A DNA stretch of 64,000 nt from Leptospira kirschneri serovar Cynopteri str. 3522 CT (GCF_000243695.2 NZ_AHMN02000002.1:1-64000), one strand, 5' to 3'; shown: positions 38,641 through 57,008, counted from the first letter of the stretch. A program made the numbers and translations. The notes: generated by a model from the sequence alone, not told the origin.

Positions 38641-39082
38641 TTTCAAAACTTAACCGCAAGATCAAGATTGTAGTAGTTCCCACATTTCAAAACTTAACCG
38701 CAAGATCAAGATTGTAGTAGTTCCCACATTTCAAAACTTAACCGCAAGATCAAGATTGTAGTAGTTCCCACATTTCAAAACTTAACCGCAAGATCAAGAT
38801 TGTAGTAGTTCCCACATTTCAAAACTTAACCGCAAGATCAAGATTGTAGTAGTTCCCACATTTCAAAACTTAACCGCAAGATCAAGATTGTAGTAGTTCC
38901 CACATTTCAAAACTTAACCGCAAGATCGAGATTGCAGTAGTTCCCACATTTCAAAACTTAACCGCAAGATCAAGATTGTAGTAATTCCTACAATTTCAAA
39001 ATTTAACCGCAAGATCAAGATTGTAGTAGTTCCCACAATTTCAAAACTTAACCGCAAGATCGAGATTGCAGTAGTTCCTACA
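38641..39082 (+). repeat. Tandem array, ten units of 44-45 bp
   Basis: Ten head-to-tail units: eight of 44 and two of 45 bases. The unit starts TTTCAAAACTTAACCGC, goes on AAGATCAAGATTG and ends TAGTAGTTCCCACA. Units 1-6 are identical; units 7 and 10 carry GATCGAG and GCAGTAG variants; units 8 and 9 have TTCCTACAA or AATTTAACC changes. The final 13 bases are the family D motif. It should behave as a variable-number tandem repeat. It is non-coding and it has no unique spacers, so it is not a CRISPR array. Confidence 0.95.
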
Positions 39083-39795
39083 TTAGTTTGATATAAAAAA
39101 TATTTGAATTCATTCCATTGTTTAATTGTTATTATAATAAAGTACTAATTTTAAAATTAGTTCCATTCACTTTTTAAAATCTAGGAACGATTATTTTATT
39201 TTCGTTGAAAAGTCGTCTTTTTTTATGTTCTTCACGAAACCTGACTACTAAAGATTGGAAATTTTTTACCTCCTACTGATTTCTACAAAATTGAATACTC
39301 GTAAATGCTGCGATTATGTATCGGTTAACGCGTTTTCGGTATAATCCAACGTGAAAGCGATTGAGACCTCAGCAGAACTCTTTCCTAAACTCAATGCATC
39401 GCTTCCCATCATAACCACCCCACAACGCGACCCATAGGAAAGCGTTGTGTTGAGTTTCCAACGCGATCCCTAGAGAGGCATTCGCTTTAGTTTCTCGAGT
39501 CGCGTTCTATATTATAACTTAAGGCGAAATATCGTATTACGTTTTTTTCATGCAATTGATTGACTGAAGCTGAAAGCGCGGGTCCGGCAACGACGGATTC
39601 GCCCAAACTTTTATTGCTCTGAATTCACAGGATAGATGTGTAGAGAATTGAGTGCTTTATTATATAATTCCGAATAATCTGAGTTTGATGCAAAGTCTTC
39701 GTTTTATAGAACCCGATTTTTACGCAGAAAATAAAATGTGGGAACTTAAAACAAATCTAAATTTCACAGTAAAACTTCAAAACCAAACGTTAAAT
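39083..39795. repeat. Family A copy and AT-rich DNA
   Basis: About 39323-39630 is a family A copy (GGTTAACGCG left end, AACGCGACCC, AAAGCGTTG, TTGATTGACTGAAGC, right end GAATTCACAG, diverged). 39640-39690 is family C-like (AGTGCTTTATTATATAA). A family D motif is near 39738. No gene is supported; the frame at 39652-39855 overlaps the end of the TonB receptor gene. Confidence 0.55.
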
Positions 39796-42579
39796 TTAAA
39801 ATCTAAATTCAATTCCAAAATTCAGATAGGGAATTTTATTCTTCTCAGTTCTTAAAGACTGTAAACCATTTAAATAAATATATTGAGTTTCCGGATTGGT
39901 TCCAGGCACAAAGGGAAAAATCAGAACAAAAGTATCTGCGCTTACCGCAATCCTACTTCCGGTAATGTTCACAAGTTCAAAATAAGCAGTGATCCTTCCC
40001 CAGCTAGTAGGAATAAAACGATCAAATCTTAAATCAAATTGATGATAGTGAGGAAGTCTAGCGGAACGAAGCATGTCCGAATAAACCGGTTGATAAATAG
40101 AAAAAAGGGAGGAACTGGAGCTCGAACTCGAAGAAGGAGGTGGTGGGGCGGCAGAAGGAAATAACTGAGAAGAAAGCTGTTCAGAAGTGATAGTTTTTGA
40201 TCCGACCACGGGAGTATATGCATAATTTGTTAAATACGTACCCCTTAAACCGATTTGCGCCTTCTCTCCAAATTTCCAACCGATCACCATGTTAAACATA
40301 TGAGTTCTATCAAAATCGTATAACTCTTCTTTAGAATTTTTGAATAAAACGTCGTAGCTGCCGTCTCTATAAAAGTTCGCATAATAATGATCCGTGTTTT
40401 CCTGATGAATCAAATCTTTTGCTGAACTTTCCGAAAGCCAGGAGGAATATTCCTGTTTAGTAAGCTCAGGCAAGTTTCGATTTCTTTTTGTAATCGATTT
40501 TGTATAAGAAATCCATCCATACAAACCAGACTCGGCAGAAGGTTCCTTTTTAATAAAAACTTCCACCCCGCGGGAATAACCAGTCATCGAATTAGAATAA
40601 TTTAAATTAGAACGCCTAACTAAAGAAAGATCAGCGTTAGGATCTAAACTTTCCCGCATTAGATCCCTATTTCTTGAAAAAGGATCCATTGCATAAGGAT
40701 CCGCAATGGAAAGATTAGAAAACGTATTCTGATATCCTTCTATTTTAATATTCCAAAAATTGTCTATTTTCTGATCCCATCCAATTTCAGCGTGATCGGA
40801 TTCTTCCATTTTTAGATTTGGATTTCCAGTTCTGGCGGAATATCGACTCACGTCCGCGGGAGCTTGAAAGTGTTTACCATATCCCGCAAAAATTCTAGAT
40901 TGTGTATAAGCAATCTCTTTACTGATCGCAACTCGAGGAGCCGTTTTCCATTCTCTCGATTTATCGTAGTATTCCCTTCTTACTCCTAGATTTAAATTGA
41001 AATCATAAAACTTAAATCTATTTTCAAAAAAAGTACCAATTTGCCTAGTTCTAACGGAATCACCTTCCAAAACAGATTTTACATCTGAAGAATTGAGTAA
41101 CTGTTGATGGATAAAATTATACGTAGGATCCAGATTTATCTGAGAAACCTTCCCCTTGTAACCAGTGTCTACTTCTCTATACTGACCACCGAAAACAATC
41201 TTCCAATTTCGTTTTAATAATTCAACTTCGGAAACATTCTCTATCTGTCTTAAATCGTTAAAGTACTCGTTTTGAATCGTTTGAACCCTTTTGTATAAAG
41301 AAGGTGGATAACCTATTTTAGCGATGTCTAGAACCAACATATCCAAACCGTTTTCAGTAACTTCGTTAAAATAGTTTCTGGAAACGTTAAACGTATTTGT
41401 AATGGAACTTTTAGGTTTCCAAATATGCTGAATTCCGTCGGTTCTAAAAATACGATCCAGCCTAGCGGCATCCGCAGCAGAAGGAGGATTGGCAAACGAT
41501 TGAGCGGTTTCCTTAGGATTGTATTGACTGAGTTCTTTAAACGGATAACGTTTATCCTTTGCGCCAAAAGTCTGAAACGATATGGAATGATTTTCATTAA
41601 TATCCCAACCAATCCTAGCCTGATAATCGTTGTAATCCGATAAAAAGGTTTCCGTAGGAATCAAATTGGGAACCCTTCCAAAAACGATGTTTGGATAATA
41701 CTTTTTACCAGATACGGAAACATTAAAGTTTTTTGTAATATTACGATATGTGTATACATCGGTTAAAAAAGCGTTCAAATGAGCGACCGATAAATTTGAA
41801 TCTCTTTTTTGAAACCCTTCTATATTGATGATTCCTCCCGTAGCAAACCCATATCTAGCAGAATAAGAACCAGAATACAACTCCAAGGAACGAATGGCGT
41901 TGTTGTTAATTACAGAAGTGAGCCCGTCCGCGTGAAATGGATAACTCATAGGTAAACCGTTAAAATAAAACTGATTTGCACGGGACCCAGCTCCGCGCAT
42001 TACTAAAAAACCTTTTTCGCCATTCGGTTTATCGGGTTTGTCCGGATTCGTTACTTGACTAAAAGTTTGAATTGCAGACTGAAAACTCGCACCCGTATAC
42101 ATCTGATACATAGGAGAAATCCCCGGCATGGATTGAACCGCCTTAAGAGCGTCTCCAAAACCTCCCGGCATTCTAACCGCATCTTCTTGACTCAGCGTAT
42201 AGTTTGGAGGAGCCTCCGGTCTTTTTGCAGTTACATTGATAGAATCTGCAGAACTATTAGGATTAGAAGTGAATTCTATATTAAAATCATTTTGTGTTAC
42301 ATTAACCGTTCTTTTCTCGGTAAACCCGCTTTTCCAAATAAGAACGGTTTCGTAATTTCCTTGATCCGGTAACTCTATCGTAGTTTCCCGAACATCGGAA
42401 AAAGTAATATTCTTTTCAAAATTTTTTCCCCTCACTAAAAGTTGTACAGGCTGATCCGTTTTAGAATTTGCAGATATTTTTAAACGTACTGGAGTTTTAG
42501 AAAATAAGGATTGTACCCAACAAGTAGAATAGAAAAGAATAAAAATAGAAATTATAAAATTACGATTGATTAGATTCAA
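39796..42579 (-). CDS. TonB-dependent outer membrane receptor
   Basis: The TTG at 42579 is proposed as start because AGGAG lies six bases upstream and a signal peptide follows at once ([19 protein letters not shown]); the longest frame begins at 42717. The mature protein (~900 residues) has an N-terminal carboxypeptidase-like beta domain, a TonB-box-like DSINVTA, a plug ([56 protein letters not shown]) and a 22-strand-type barrel ending NFGIEFRF with terminal Phe. A poly-Pro/Ser loop ([13 protein letters not shown]) is present near the C-terminus and may vary in length. The substrate is unknown. It is monocistronic. Confidence 0.9.
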   Translation of the reverse strand: MNLINRNFIISIFILFYSTCWVQSLFSKTPVRLKISANSKTDQPVQLLVRGKNFEKNITFSDVRETTIELPDQGNYETVLIWKSGFTEKRTVNVTQNDFNIEFTSNPNSSADSINVTAKRPEAPPNYTLSQEDAVRMPGGFGDALKAVQSMPGISPMYQMYTGASFQSAIQTFSQVTNPDKPDKPNGEKGFLVMRGAGSRANQFYFNGLPMSYPFHADGLTSVINNNAIRSLELYSGSYSARYGFATGGIINIEGFQKRDSNLSVAHLNAFLTDVYTYRNITKNFNVSVSGKKYYPNIVFGRVPNLIPTETFLSDYNDYQARIGWDINENHSISFQTFGAKDKRYPFKELSQYNPKETAQSFANPPSAADAARLDRIFRTDGIQHIWKPKSSITNTFNVSRNYFNEVTENGLDMLVLDIAKIGYPPSLYKRVQTIQNEYFNDLRQIENVSEVELLKRNWKIVFGGQYREVDTGYKGKVSQINLDPTYNFIHQQLLNSSDVKSVLEGDSVRTRQIGTFFENRFKFYDFNLNLGVRREYYDKSREWKTAPRVAISKEIAYTQSRIFAGYGKHFQAPADVSRYSARTGNPNLKMEESDHAEIGWDQKIDNFWNIKIEGYQNTFSNLSIADPYAMDPFSRNRDLMRESLDPNADLSLVRRSNLNYSNSMTGYSRGVEVFIKKEPSAESGLYGWISYTKSITKRNRNLPELTKQEYSSWLSESSAKDLIHQENTDHYYANFYRDGSYDVLFKNSKEELYDFDRTHMFNMVIGWKFGEKAQIGLRGTYLTNYAYTPVVGSKTITSEQLSSQLFPSAAPPPPSSSSSSSSSLFSIYQPVYSDMLRSARLPHYHQFDLRFDRFIPTSWGRITAYFELVNITGSRIAVSADTFVLIFPFVPGTNPETQYIYLNGLQSLRTEKNKIPYLNFGIEFRF

Positions 42580-42717
42580 ACTAACTCCTGTTTTGTCTTT
42601 GCCCATATACTGCAAATTTTCCTTGTACAAATTATTGTAAACATCTACGCTTTTGTTTTTTATTAGATACAGGATTTTTGACCAAAGACAGACGCGTTTC
42701 TTTTCCAAAAATTTCAA

Positions 42718-43481
42718 AAAAAACTGCGAAAAGAAGTGGAATTTATATATTTAGTTTAATACCACAACTTGATTTCAAAAGAAAGAATATTCATTTTTTA
42801 TGATAAATCTCACTCAAAACTATAAAATAAAACACCCGGTATTTTGCAATAAAACATAACTTTATAATAAAAGTATAGAACACTCAATTTGATAAGAATC
42901 AGCAGAAATTTAAGGATTCAAAATATTCTCTAAAAATAATTTTGCAAAATCTAAAAAGAATCATCGTCCTAAAGTTTTTTGAACAAGATCTGCTTTGTAA
43001 AACCGTCACAAAATTAAAAATCCATTTTATAGAAATTTCTAATGAAGCAACTATTTTGTTTTTATAAAAAATCGAATTTATAAATCATTTTTAAAATTAT
43101 CCCAATGACTATAATAACTCGAATATAAATAAAATAGCCATTTTATAATCTAAGGTATGTTTCGCTCATCTTTTTAACGAGCATAAAATCTTTATAGTCT
43201 AAATCGATTATAAAGTTCAGATTTCGACTTTTTTTTCAGAAAAATAAATTATGACCGAACTCACGTTAAATTAAACATAAGAAATTTTTCTCATAATTCT
43301 TTTGTATATAATCATCAATGATAAAAAACATCTTCGGAATTCCGGGAAAACAGATCAAAGTCCAACTGATGACTCCGCTTAAGCTTGTATTCATGTCGAA
43401 ATCCATTCGACAATTAAAGATACTTGCAGAAATTTCTATAAAATGAATTTTTAATCTGATAACTTACGCAAAGTATAATTT
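42718..43481. other. AT-rich intergenic stretch with repeat ends
   Basis: Mostly AT-rich. A family C-like segment lies at 42825-42905. A family A end (GACCGAACTCACGTTAAA) is at 43254-43271. 43318-43446 on the plus strand is a 42-codon ATG frame (MIKNIFGIPGKQIKVQLM) of unknown status, too short to claim. Nothing else is recognised. Confidence 0.4.
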
Positions 43482-43964
43482 TTATGGAGACTCCAGAAGT
43501 AACTCAACTGTAACATAAAACCAATCGATTTTGTACCAATCCTCGCGTTCACTGTGCAAAGTGTCTTCAGTACCCATACTAACCGTATAATACGATTCCG
43601 AATCATTTTTATAATGAAGATTTTTATAATGCCCGTAACGTTCTCCTTTCTGATTCGGGACACTTTCCCAGATACAGCAAACGAATTTAAGAGGTTGCAT
43701 TCCAAACATATTGATTAAATATTTTTCCACTTCGGAGGCGTATTTTCCTTTTACACGATACGCAGCTTGGAGCGTCGGAATTTGAGCATTCTGAGTTTTT
43801 TTGCATTGGATAAACTCCAGATACTTTGGCTTTTTATTATGTAGTTTTAAAAAATCGCCGCAAGGAGGATGTGCAACGATCTCTGCACTCACCAATATCG
43901 CAGAAAATAGAACGAGCAAAAACACTATGGGTTGTTTTCTTTGAATCTTTAAACTTATCGTCAT
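43482..43964 (-). CDS. DUF4952 exported protein
   Basis: The ATG at 43964 is preferred over 44012: AGGAG lies nine bases upstream, and the protein then starts with a clean signal peptide (KQPIVFLLVLFSAILVSA). The mature ~130 residues match DUF4952: HPPCGDFL, KKPKYLEFIQCKK, LQAAYRVKGKYASEVEKYL, FGMQPLKFVCCIWES and a C-terminal WFYVTVE. Conserved Cys residues suggest one or two disulfides. It is a small periplasmic or secreted protein of unknown function. Confidence 0.8.
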   Translation of the reverse strand: MTISLKIQRKQPIVFLLVLFSAILVSAEIVAHPPCGDFLKLHNKKPKYLEFIQCKKTQNAQIPTLQAAYRVKGKYASEVEKYLINMFGMQPLKFVCCIWESVPNQKGERYGHYKNLHYKNDSESYYTVSMGTEDTLHSEREDWYKIDWFYVTVELLLESP

Positions 43965-43969
43965 AAACG

Positions 43970-44075
43970 ATGAACTCCTATTATTATAACCATATAATAA
44001 AGTACTTATCATTTTGTATAGAACCAGCGTTTTGTGATAAAATTAACGGTAATCAATTTTTTAGAGATCAGTATT
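43970..44075. repeat. Family C repeat copy
   Basis: About 100 bases nearly identical to 54640-54735: ATATAATAAAGTAC, then TAGAACCAGCGTTTTGT, AAATTAACGG and TTAGAGATCAGTA. It overlaps the 5' end of the DUF4952 gene's upstream region and may carry its promoter. Confidence 0.65.
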
Positions 44076-44511
44076 ATTTTCAGATCTTGTCCCAAAACCT
44101 GAAAATGTGGGAACTTCCACATTTTTAAACAAACTGTAAAACTCGAACTTCTTCCGCGCCGTTATCGTTATGATAAAATCGGAAAAACTTTTGTAATGTA
44201 ACGTCCTAAAACCTAACCATTTGAAACGTGGGAACTCCTGCAAATTGCCATCTAGGATAAAATCTCAATTACGTAGTAAAAAAACAAAGTAGAACAAAAA
44301 ATCGATATAGTTATTTTATAATGTTAAAATTCCGTAATTTAGAAAATCATCAAACGGAAACTCGTAAGTCCTATCCCTTTCAAAATTCAATACAACCGCG
44401 AGCAATTCGAGGTCAAGTTATTGGCATTAGAGAAATATAATATTTTATAGAAAAAACCGGGGAGGGACGCGGCCATTAAATTTTTTACGGAAACGTTCTA
44501 TGATGTTTCGT
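44076..44511. repeat. Non-coding stretch with family D motifs
   Basis: Family D motifs at about 44106 (TGTGGGAACTTCCACA, a perfect palindrome) and 44229. A GGTCAAGTTATTGGCATT module of family A occurs near 44410. No gene; the frame at 44061-44243 is not credible. Confidence 0.5.
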
Positions 44512-44560
44512 AAATATAAAAAAAATCCATACCCCATTTCGAAGCGGCATGGATTTTTTA
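44512..44560 (-). terminator. Terminator of the act operon
   Basis: AAAAATCCAT (44521-44530) pairs with ATGGATTTTT (44549-44558). On the minus strand the hairpin is followed by a further T-rich run (TTTTTTTATATT). It lies 18 bases past the last stop of the operon. Confidence 0.75.
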
Positions 44561-44575
44561 ACTTAAAAATTAAAC

Positions 44576-45055
44576 TTACTTCTTTAACTCAGGAGCAAGC
44601 TCCGCCAACGGAACCTTATCCTTTGGAAGAGATGCATAATCCTCAAATTCGTATCCATTAGGATAGTGTTCATGATCATCCGGACTGTAAAAGTGAACAT
44701 AGTCCTTACGATAACCCCAAGTAAAAACAGACTTTTCTGGGTCCTGTCCTACTACTAAACAACGAGGATTCATCCATCCTTCTACTTTTTCAGTTTTTAC
44801 GCGTACAAAAGGTTTTGGGTTTGCTTCGTGATTTCTATAATCATAAACCCTTACAATTGAACCTGGAGTTACCCTTTCTTTTACTACAGAAGTAGAATCA
44901 GCATCCGCAAAAATGGGAACCGTCGGCTCCAGAGATGCATTGAGTAAGGAAGGATCACAATTTTTATGATTGGTTACCTGGGCTAATTTAGAACACGCTC
45001 CCAAAAGAAGAGCGGCCCCAACTGACAGAACGATGAGTGTAATATTTCTTTTCAT
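44576..45055 (-). CDS. SH3-like lipoprotein at the end of the act operon
   Basis: 159 residues with a good lipobox (ALLLGAC, Cys21), so it should be membrane-anchored on the periplasmic side or in the outer membrane. The mature part has a bacterial-SH3-like stretch (VPIFADADSTSVVKERVTPG, IVRVYDYRN, VEGWMNPRCL) and an acidic, Tyr-rich tail. It starts 11 bases after actF and is followed by a terminator, so it is part of the operon. It is not a known ACIII subunit; it may assist assembly or be a genus-specific accessory subunit. Confidence 0.8.
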   Translation of the reverse strand: MKRNITLIVLSVGAALLLGACSKLAQVTNHKNCDPSLLNASLEPTVPIFADADSTSVVKERVTPGSIVRVYDYRNHEANPKPFVRVKTEKVEGWMNPRCLVVGQDPEKSVFTWGYRKDYVHFYSPDDHEHYPNGYEFEDYASLPKDKVPLAELAPELKK

Positions 45056-45066
45056 TCTTCTTCCTC

Positions 45067-46877
<1,811 letters not shown>

Positions 46878-46891
46878 TCTTGTCCCTGCTC

Positions 46892-51946
<5,055 letters not shown>

Positions 51947-51962
51947 TTAGTATTACTCCCGG

Positions 51963-52469
<507 letters not shown>

Positions 52470-53195
52470 TCGTATGAAGTCCCTACAATTTGGTATTGGA
52501 AACAGGATTTTTGGTTATGTGAAAAATTGCAAGTAAACGAAAAAGAAAGGCTTTTTCTGTTCCATTTATTTTTTGAAACCTATTTGAGAATTAATATCAA
52601 TTAGAAAAGTTTCATAAACAGCAAATTAATTTTTAAAATTTTGAAAAAAATTTCAGACCTAGAAGTTTAAAAACACTTTCAAGTCTGCAATTTTTTTAGA
52701 AATTGAATTTTAATAAAGTAAGTATCGATGTAAAGACGATTGGATCTGCCGTATTCAAGTGTGGGAACTACCACAAAACTTAGGTTTGTCCATCAAATGA
52801 TGTGAGAGCTACTGCAAATCACGATTTTACGAGCAAATTCTTAAATTGTAAGAACTCATACTTTTAGAAAATTGTTTCAACCACCGAATTCAAATCATTT
52901 AAAACTCAGTAAAAGCGCACTTCGGCTTTCCCCAATTTTTTATAGCGTGTACCAACACTTACTCTACTTTATCAGAAGATTAAGCTGCGGCAACTAAAGA
53001 GTCTCACTTCTATTGGCGTTCTGTTCCTAACTCTACGCCCGTGTGGAAGTAGCGTTATTGAGTTTCTTTTGTAATCCATAGTGAGCAGTGCTATTGAAAT
53101 TGCCTTTGGAACAGATCCTTATATAGAAGTTAAAAAATTATAGTATTTTTTCCAACTATAAATCACTAAATGACTTCTGAATATAGAAACTAGAA
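52470..53195. repeat. Upstream region of act operon with family D and degenerate family A DNA
   Basis: Family D motifs occur near 52760 (TGTGGGAACTACCACA, perfect) and 52802-52815; 52835-52875 repeats the GTAAGAACTCATACTTTTAG segment seen at 3832 and 30002. About 52920-53100 has scattered family A modules (CGGCTTTCCCC, GTCTCACTTCT, GTGGAAGTAGCGTTATTGAG) but has decayed. The frame at 51969-52604 is antisense to actA. No gene is seen. Confidence 0.5.
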
Positions 53196-53797
53196 ATACA
53201 TTTCTTCTTTAAAAGATTCATTTATCTTCTTTTGCTTTTTATAATCTCTACTTTGAATGCGGAAAATTTCAAACTGAAGACCGCAAGTTATGACACACTA
53301 ACACTTTATCTTACGAAAATAGAAGAAATCAAAGACGAAAACGGAGTTTCAAGTAGAAAGATCCAAGATCCGATTTAGACTTTCAAAAAATCCGAGAACA
53401 TCTTACTTCAGATCGATGCAGATATTTTAGCGATCCAGAATTTAAAAAACGAAGCCGAGGCTTTGAATATTCTTTCGGAAGACTATTCCTGTTTTGTAAA
53501 CAAACGTCTTTTCGTAAGCATCGAGGAATCGGAATCTGTTGGAAGAAAAATAAATTCCCAATCAGTAATATTCAAATTCATAAAGCAGATGTCCCCCTTT
53601 TTTTTGATAAAGGTCAATATAATCAAGAGAGATTCGTGGAACTACAAATTCCAATTGGACAAACTTATTACTCTTTTTGGAGTGTCTATCTGTACGAAGA
53701 TAAGGAAAGGCGAACCCCACTTTTCAACGCAGACTCCATGATATTACTTAAAAAAATAATTAGAATATTTATTAACGATTCAACTGGCTCGCATTAA
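53196..53797 (+). pseudogene. Decayed EEP-family (endonuclease/exonuclease/phosphatase) secreted protein
   Basis: Fragments in two frames read as one EEP-fold protein. First a signal-like KRFIYLLLLFIISTLNAEN, then KTASYDTLTLYLTKIEE (family SYN...L), an in-frame TAG after KIQDPI, IDADILAIQNLKNEAEAL (family DI..LQE), and, after a shift near 53510, KHRGIGICWKKNKFPISNIQ (family RGIGV...FPI). It ends FWSVYLYEDKERRT and a stop at 53795-53797; the usual C-terminal GDFN and SDH motifs are missing. At least one stop and one frameshift, plus a lost 3' end, show a dead gene. The fold is that of the sphingomyelinases but this looks like the nuclease branch. Confidence 0.65.
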
Positions 53798-54257
53798 ACA
53801 ATGTTACATAAATGTGAATACAATATATGCTATAAAAAAAGAACTATACAATTATAAAACGATGGCTCCTATATCATCTCCGAAAACCCGAATCAAAGAT
53901 ATTTGTTTGAACCTACACATACCGATGCGATTAAGATCGAAAGTGCCTATCACATATCCAGATATAAACGTCCGCCGAAGAAAACTCTATAGCAATATTT
54001 CATTGTATAATCTTCTAACATCACTCATAAACAAAGAAAATGATACTCCCATCCTAAGAGAATCCTTGATTAGTACATAAGATTATTAAACTATTCCAAT
54101 AGAGTTAGCTTCAGGAATTTGATCTTACAATTAATATCGACAAGAACCAAAGAATAAATCCTACAATCACAAAAAATCAACTAGATACAATTTCACATAT
54201 ATGATTATAAATCTGTTCCAAAACCAAAAAATGTGGTAACTTATAGAGAAATTACAA
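53798..54257. other. Gene debris
   Basis: 53861-53995 has a coding-like frame (DGSYIISENPNQRYLFEPTH, then AYHISRYKRPPKKTL) with no start, ending at a TAG. It may be the remnant of the EEP gene's 3' part or of another gene. The frame at 53814-54080 on the same strand partly overlaps it in another phase and is not credible as a protein. Confidence 0.4.
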
Positions 54258-54359
54258 TAGAGTTGTTGAAAAATTCCATAGTGAAGATTCGTAAAATTGC
54301 TTCAATTGTCCATTCAATCCAATACAAACAGATCAAGAATTAATTTTTCAACAACTCTA
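54258..54359. mobile_element. MITE copy 1 (102 bp)
   Basis: Terminal inverted repeats TAGAGTTGTTGAAAAATT and AATTTTTCAACAACTCTA (18 bases, perfect). The interior has GTAAAATTGCTTCAATTGTCC and ATCAAGAATTA. There is no coding capacity. The outermost TA at both ends may be the duplicated target, as in IS630/Tc1-like or some IS5-like elements. It should be moved by a transposase encoded elsewhere. Confidence 0.8.
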
Positions 54360-54849
54360 ATAACAAAAGAATGTTAAAAAATCATAAATCATTCAATACG
54401 ACAGTTTTTGCGGAAACTACCACATTTTATCGGGGATTAAAAGGAGATCGATTTTAGGTTTCTTTTTATACACTGTGCCAAAATCAAAACAAATCTATCT
54501 TCAAAACTTAAAAAATAAGGATTAGAATTCAGCTATAATTCAAATTTAAGTCTAAAATAAACAAATTATCATTTTAATTTATTAGAATGTCTGATCAAAG
54601 ACATACACTGAGTTTACTACTCAGAACCATTATTACTCATAACTATATAATAAAGTACCTAATATCTTACATAGAATCAGCGTTTTGTTATAGAATTAAC
54701 GGCACTCAATTTTATAGAGATCAGTAGAACGCTAAAATTCTGTTTTTAAATACGGATTTATCTAAAAATTCATGATACTTTTATATAAGATCAACAATAA
54801 CTTAACCTCGGAGAAACAATAGAAGAATATATATAATAAAATTACAGAA
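54360..54849. repeat. Non-coding stretch with family C copy
   Basis: 54640-54735 is a family C copy nearly identical to 43970-44075. A family D half motif (GAAACTACCACA) is at 54414-54425. The remainder is AT-rich; no gene is seen. Confidence 0.55.
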
Positions 54850-54966
54850 TAGAGTTGTTGAAAAATTCCACAGTAGAAATTTGCAAAACTGCTTCAATTG
54901 TCCATTTCAATCCAAAAAAAAAAAAAAAAAAAAAACAGATGGAGAATTAATTTTTCAACAAATCTA
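54850..54966. mobile_element. MITE copy 2 (117 bp) with A22 tract
   Basis: TIRs TAGAGTTGTTGAAAAATT and AATTTTTCAACAAATCTA (one mismatch). It is 15 bases longer than copy 1 mainly because the interior ATCCAATACAAACAG has become a run of 22 A (54914-54935). It ends 24 bases before the first ATG of the VM toxin gene, so its promoter region is partly MITE DNA. Confidence 0.82.
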
Positions 54967-55091
54967 ATATTAATTTATTAGAAATCAATATGTCTTCTGA
55001 AAATAATTTAAAGTATTACGATATAATTGATTACTATTTTAGAAAATATAGTTCTACAATTCAATCTTATGAAAAAGAAGGTAAATTGAAA

Positions 55092-57008
55092 ATGTACAAT
55101 TGGAAGAAAATTTTTATAGTGGTTCTGTTAATCTCTATCATGATTTACTTGGAGTATGAAATGGATCATACATTTGTACACGCGTCTTCTTCCTCAAAGA
55201 CCGTTGACTCGATCATTCAAAAACCTACCGATCCACCAAAAGATAAACCAATCAAAGTCAATGTAAGTGGCGGAGGAACATTTTGTTATGGTCCTACTTT
55301 TAGCGGCGGTGAAAGTTACATCGTAATTGAACAGTGTTGGCAAATGCACGTTATGAATGCAAGATATGACGTGTTCCAAAGAATTTCGTATAACGTCAAT
55401 AATACGTGGTTATGTATCACTGCACCGGAGACAGTCATTAGAGGGGAAAAAAACTGGGACTATGTACATCTCAGACCTTGTACAACCAACGATCCTCTGC
55501 AAAGATGGATCGTAAAAGACAACTCGTTTTGGACTGCAGATGAGCGTTATCGATTGAAGGATACAAATTGGTATGCCTATATATCAAGAAATTCTAAAGA
55601 TACATACAACCATACATTAGATCCTTCCATGAAAGATTGGATTCAAACAATAGCCACTCCTGGAAACATCAGCGTTCAAACTTCTATCGCTTGGGATTTG
55701 CAAACTACCGAGGGAAATGAACGTTATTTTATTCGCCGAGGAGGTTCGGATAAGAATACAACTCCTCTCTACTACAATCCAGAAAGTGGACATATTGCTC
55801 AGTATGACCCGGTGAGTAGTTCTCTCTATTGTATGTATTCTAACGTGGGTAAATCGAATTGGGATTGGGTGACTTGGGCATCGTGTAGTGACGCAGCGAT
55901 CAGTAAAGAGAATCCAACTTTTTGGAACGTCTCTTTTCAAACCGAAGAAGGAGGAATCATCACAGATTATAAAGGCAATTTACTCAGAGTAACCAGATAT
56001 GGAAGCAATTGGGGAGTTGCCTATGCAGCTAAACCTGATTTTGTCAAAAAGGATACTAAGAATAGCCCCACTTCTTTGTTTGTAGTCGATAAAAGTTTAC
56101 TGGATTGGACACGTTATACGTCATCTAATCTTGGAAAGACAGATCAGTATTGTCCAGCTGGTAATCACGAAAGTATTCTACATAAAAGAGTCAAAAGAAC
56201 CTTACCACCCGATTTTCAATTAACTGAGGCTTGGATTCAAAGACTTCACGATATAGCGAGATCAACTATACCTGAAACTCAATATAGTGGAATATGTGGA
56301 GTTTGTTTGCTTCATGCTTTCCAGATGATGGCAGAACTACAGGAGTATCATTCTCAAGGACCTCTTTCCGCAGGAGGTTATTTTTTCGATACGGCTCCTA
56401 ATACCGATCCATTTATATCATTTAGACAACGTTATCCGCTTTTAGATAGTACGTTAGTAAATGCAATTGACATTTTCGGTCCTTCTTATAACACAGCCCG
56501 GCTTTTGGTATTAACACATGCTATTACTATGTTACCTCAATTCGAATGGACTCCGTCAAATACATTCAATACCCGATCTGAGATCTTATCTCATATTAGT
56601 TCACTTATCAATTTTCCTCCCGGAAGCATATGGTTGGGACTACTGCGATGGCGACTCCCAGATTGGACCTTTGTAAGACATGCAGTTCCAATTCTTAGAA
56701 CCTCTCAGGGGTTAGTAGTAATTCCAACAAATAGTCCACGCGCACTTGAAAACTTCAGACAATTCTTAATACCTAGCACAGATCCCAATCACGTAATTAC
56801 TACTTACTTGGAAAGACCAAATAGAACTCTGACGAGATTTACAACGATACAGTTAGGGGAACTTTATCAGAATACTTTTGACTTCTTAATTTCTAACAAT
56901 AACTGTACTGGAGAAAGTGAAGACAGAAGGGGCACAGGGGATTATCCATCCAGTAGTTCTGTGAATCAGTGTATAAGCGATAGTAGATGCGCTCTGCCAC
57001 TTTGGTAG
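55092..57008 (+). CDS. Virulence-modifying protein, PF07598/DUF1561 family
   Basis: The ATG at 55092 (638 residues) is preferred over 54990 because AGAAGG lies about ten bases upstream and the protein then opens with a signal segment ([20 protein letters not shown]), at the usual family length of about 640. Residues after the signal form two ricin-B-like lectin parts: CITAPETVI...[10 protein letters not shown] and YCMYSNV...WASCSDA. The C-terminal domain has [35 protein letters not shown] and paired Cys near the end. Members are secreted lectin-type cytotoxins of pathogenic Leptospira reported to have DNase activity in the C-terminal domain. A MITE with an A22 tract lies just upstream. Confidence 0.9.
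   Translation: MYNWKKIFIVVLLISIMIYLEYEMDHTFVHASSSSKTVDSIIQKPTDPPKDKPIKVNVSGGGTFCYGPTFSGGESYIVIEQCWQMHVMNARYDVFQRISYNVNNTWLCITAPETVIRGEKNWDYVHLRPCTTNDPLQRWIVKDNSFWTADERYRLKDTNWYAYISRNSKDTYNHTLDPSMKDWIQTIATPGNISVQTSIAWDLQTTEGNERYFIRRGGSDKNTTPLYYNPESGHIAQYDPVSSSLYCMYSNVGKSNWDWVTWASCSDAAISKENPTFWNVSFQTEEGGIITDYKGNLLRVTRYGSNWGVAYAAKPDFVKKDTKNSPTSLFVVDKSLLDWTRYTSSNLGKTDQYCPAGNHESILHKRVKRTLPPDFQLTEAWIQRLHDIARSTIPETQYSGICGVCLLHAFQMMAELQEYHSQGPLSAGGYFFDTAPNTDPFISFRQRYPLLDSTLVNAIDIFGPSYNTARLLVLTHAITMLPQFEWTPSNTFNTRSEILSHISSLINFPPGSIWLGLLRWRLPDWTFVRHAVPILRTSQGLVVIPTNSPRALENFRQFLIPSTDPNHVITTYLERPNRTLTRFTTIQLGELYQNTFDFLISNNNCTGESEDRRGTGDYPSSSSVNQCISDSRCALPLW

Noticed and set aside
38641..39082. The ten-unit array as a possible CRISPR
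   Set aside because: Units are contiguous, 44-45 bp, with no unique spacers; it is a simple tandem repeat.
43318..43446. A 42-codon plus-strand ATG frame (MIKNIFGIPGK...)
   Set aside because: Too short and without recognisable content or a convincing ribosome site; mentioned in the intergenic entry only.
53814..54080. 88-codon plus-strand frame
   Set aside because: The neighbouring phase (53861-53995) looks more protein-like; both are treated as debris.
54990..55091. Upstream ATG of the VM protein
   Set aside because: There is no ribosome site, and the extra 34 residues precede the signal segment; kept only as an alternative.
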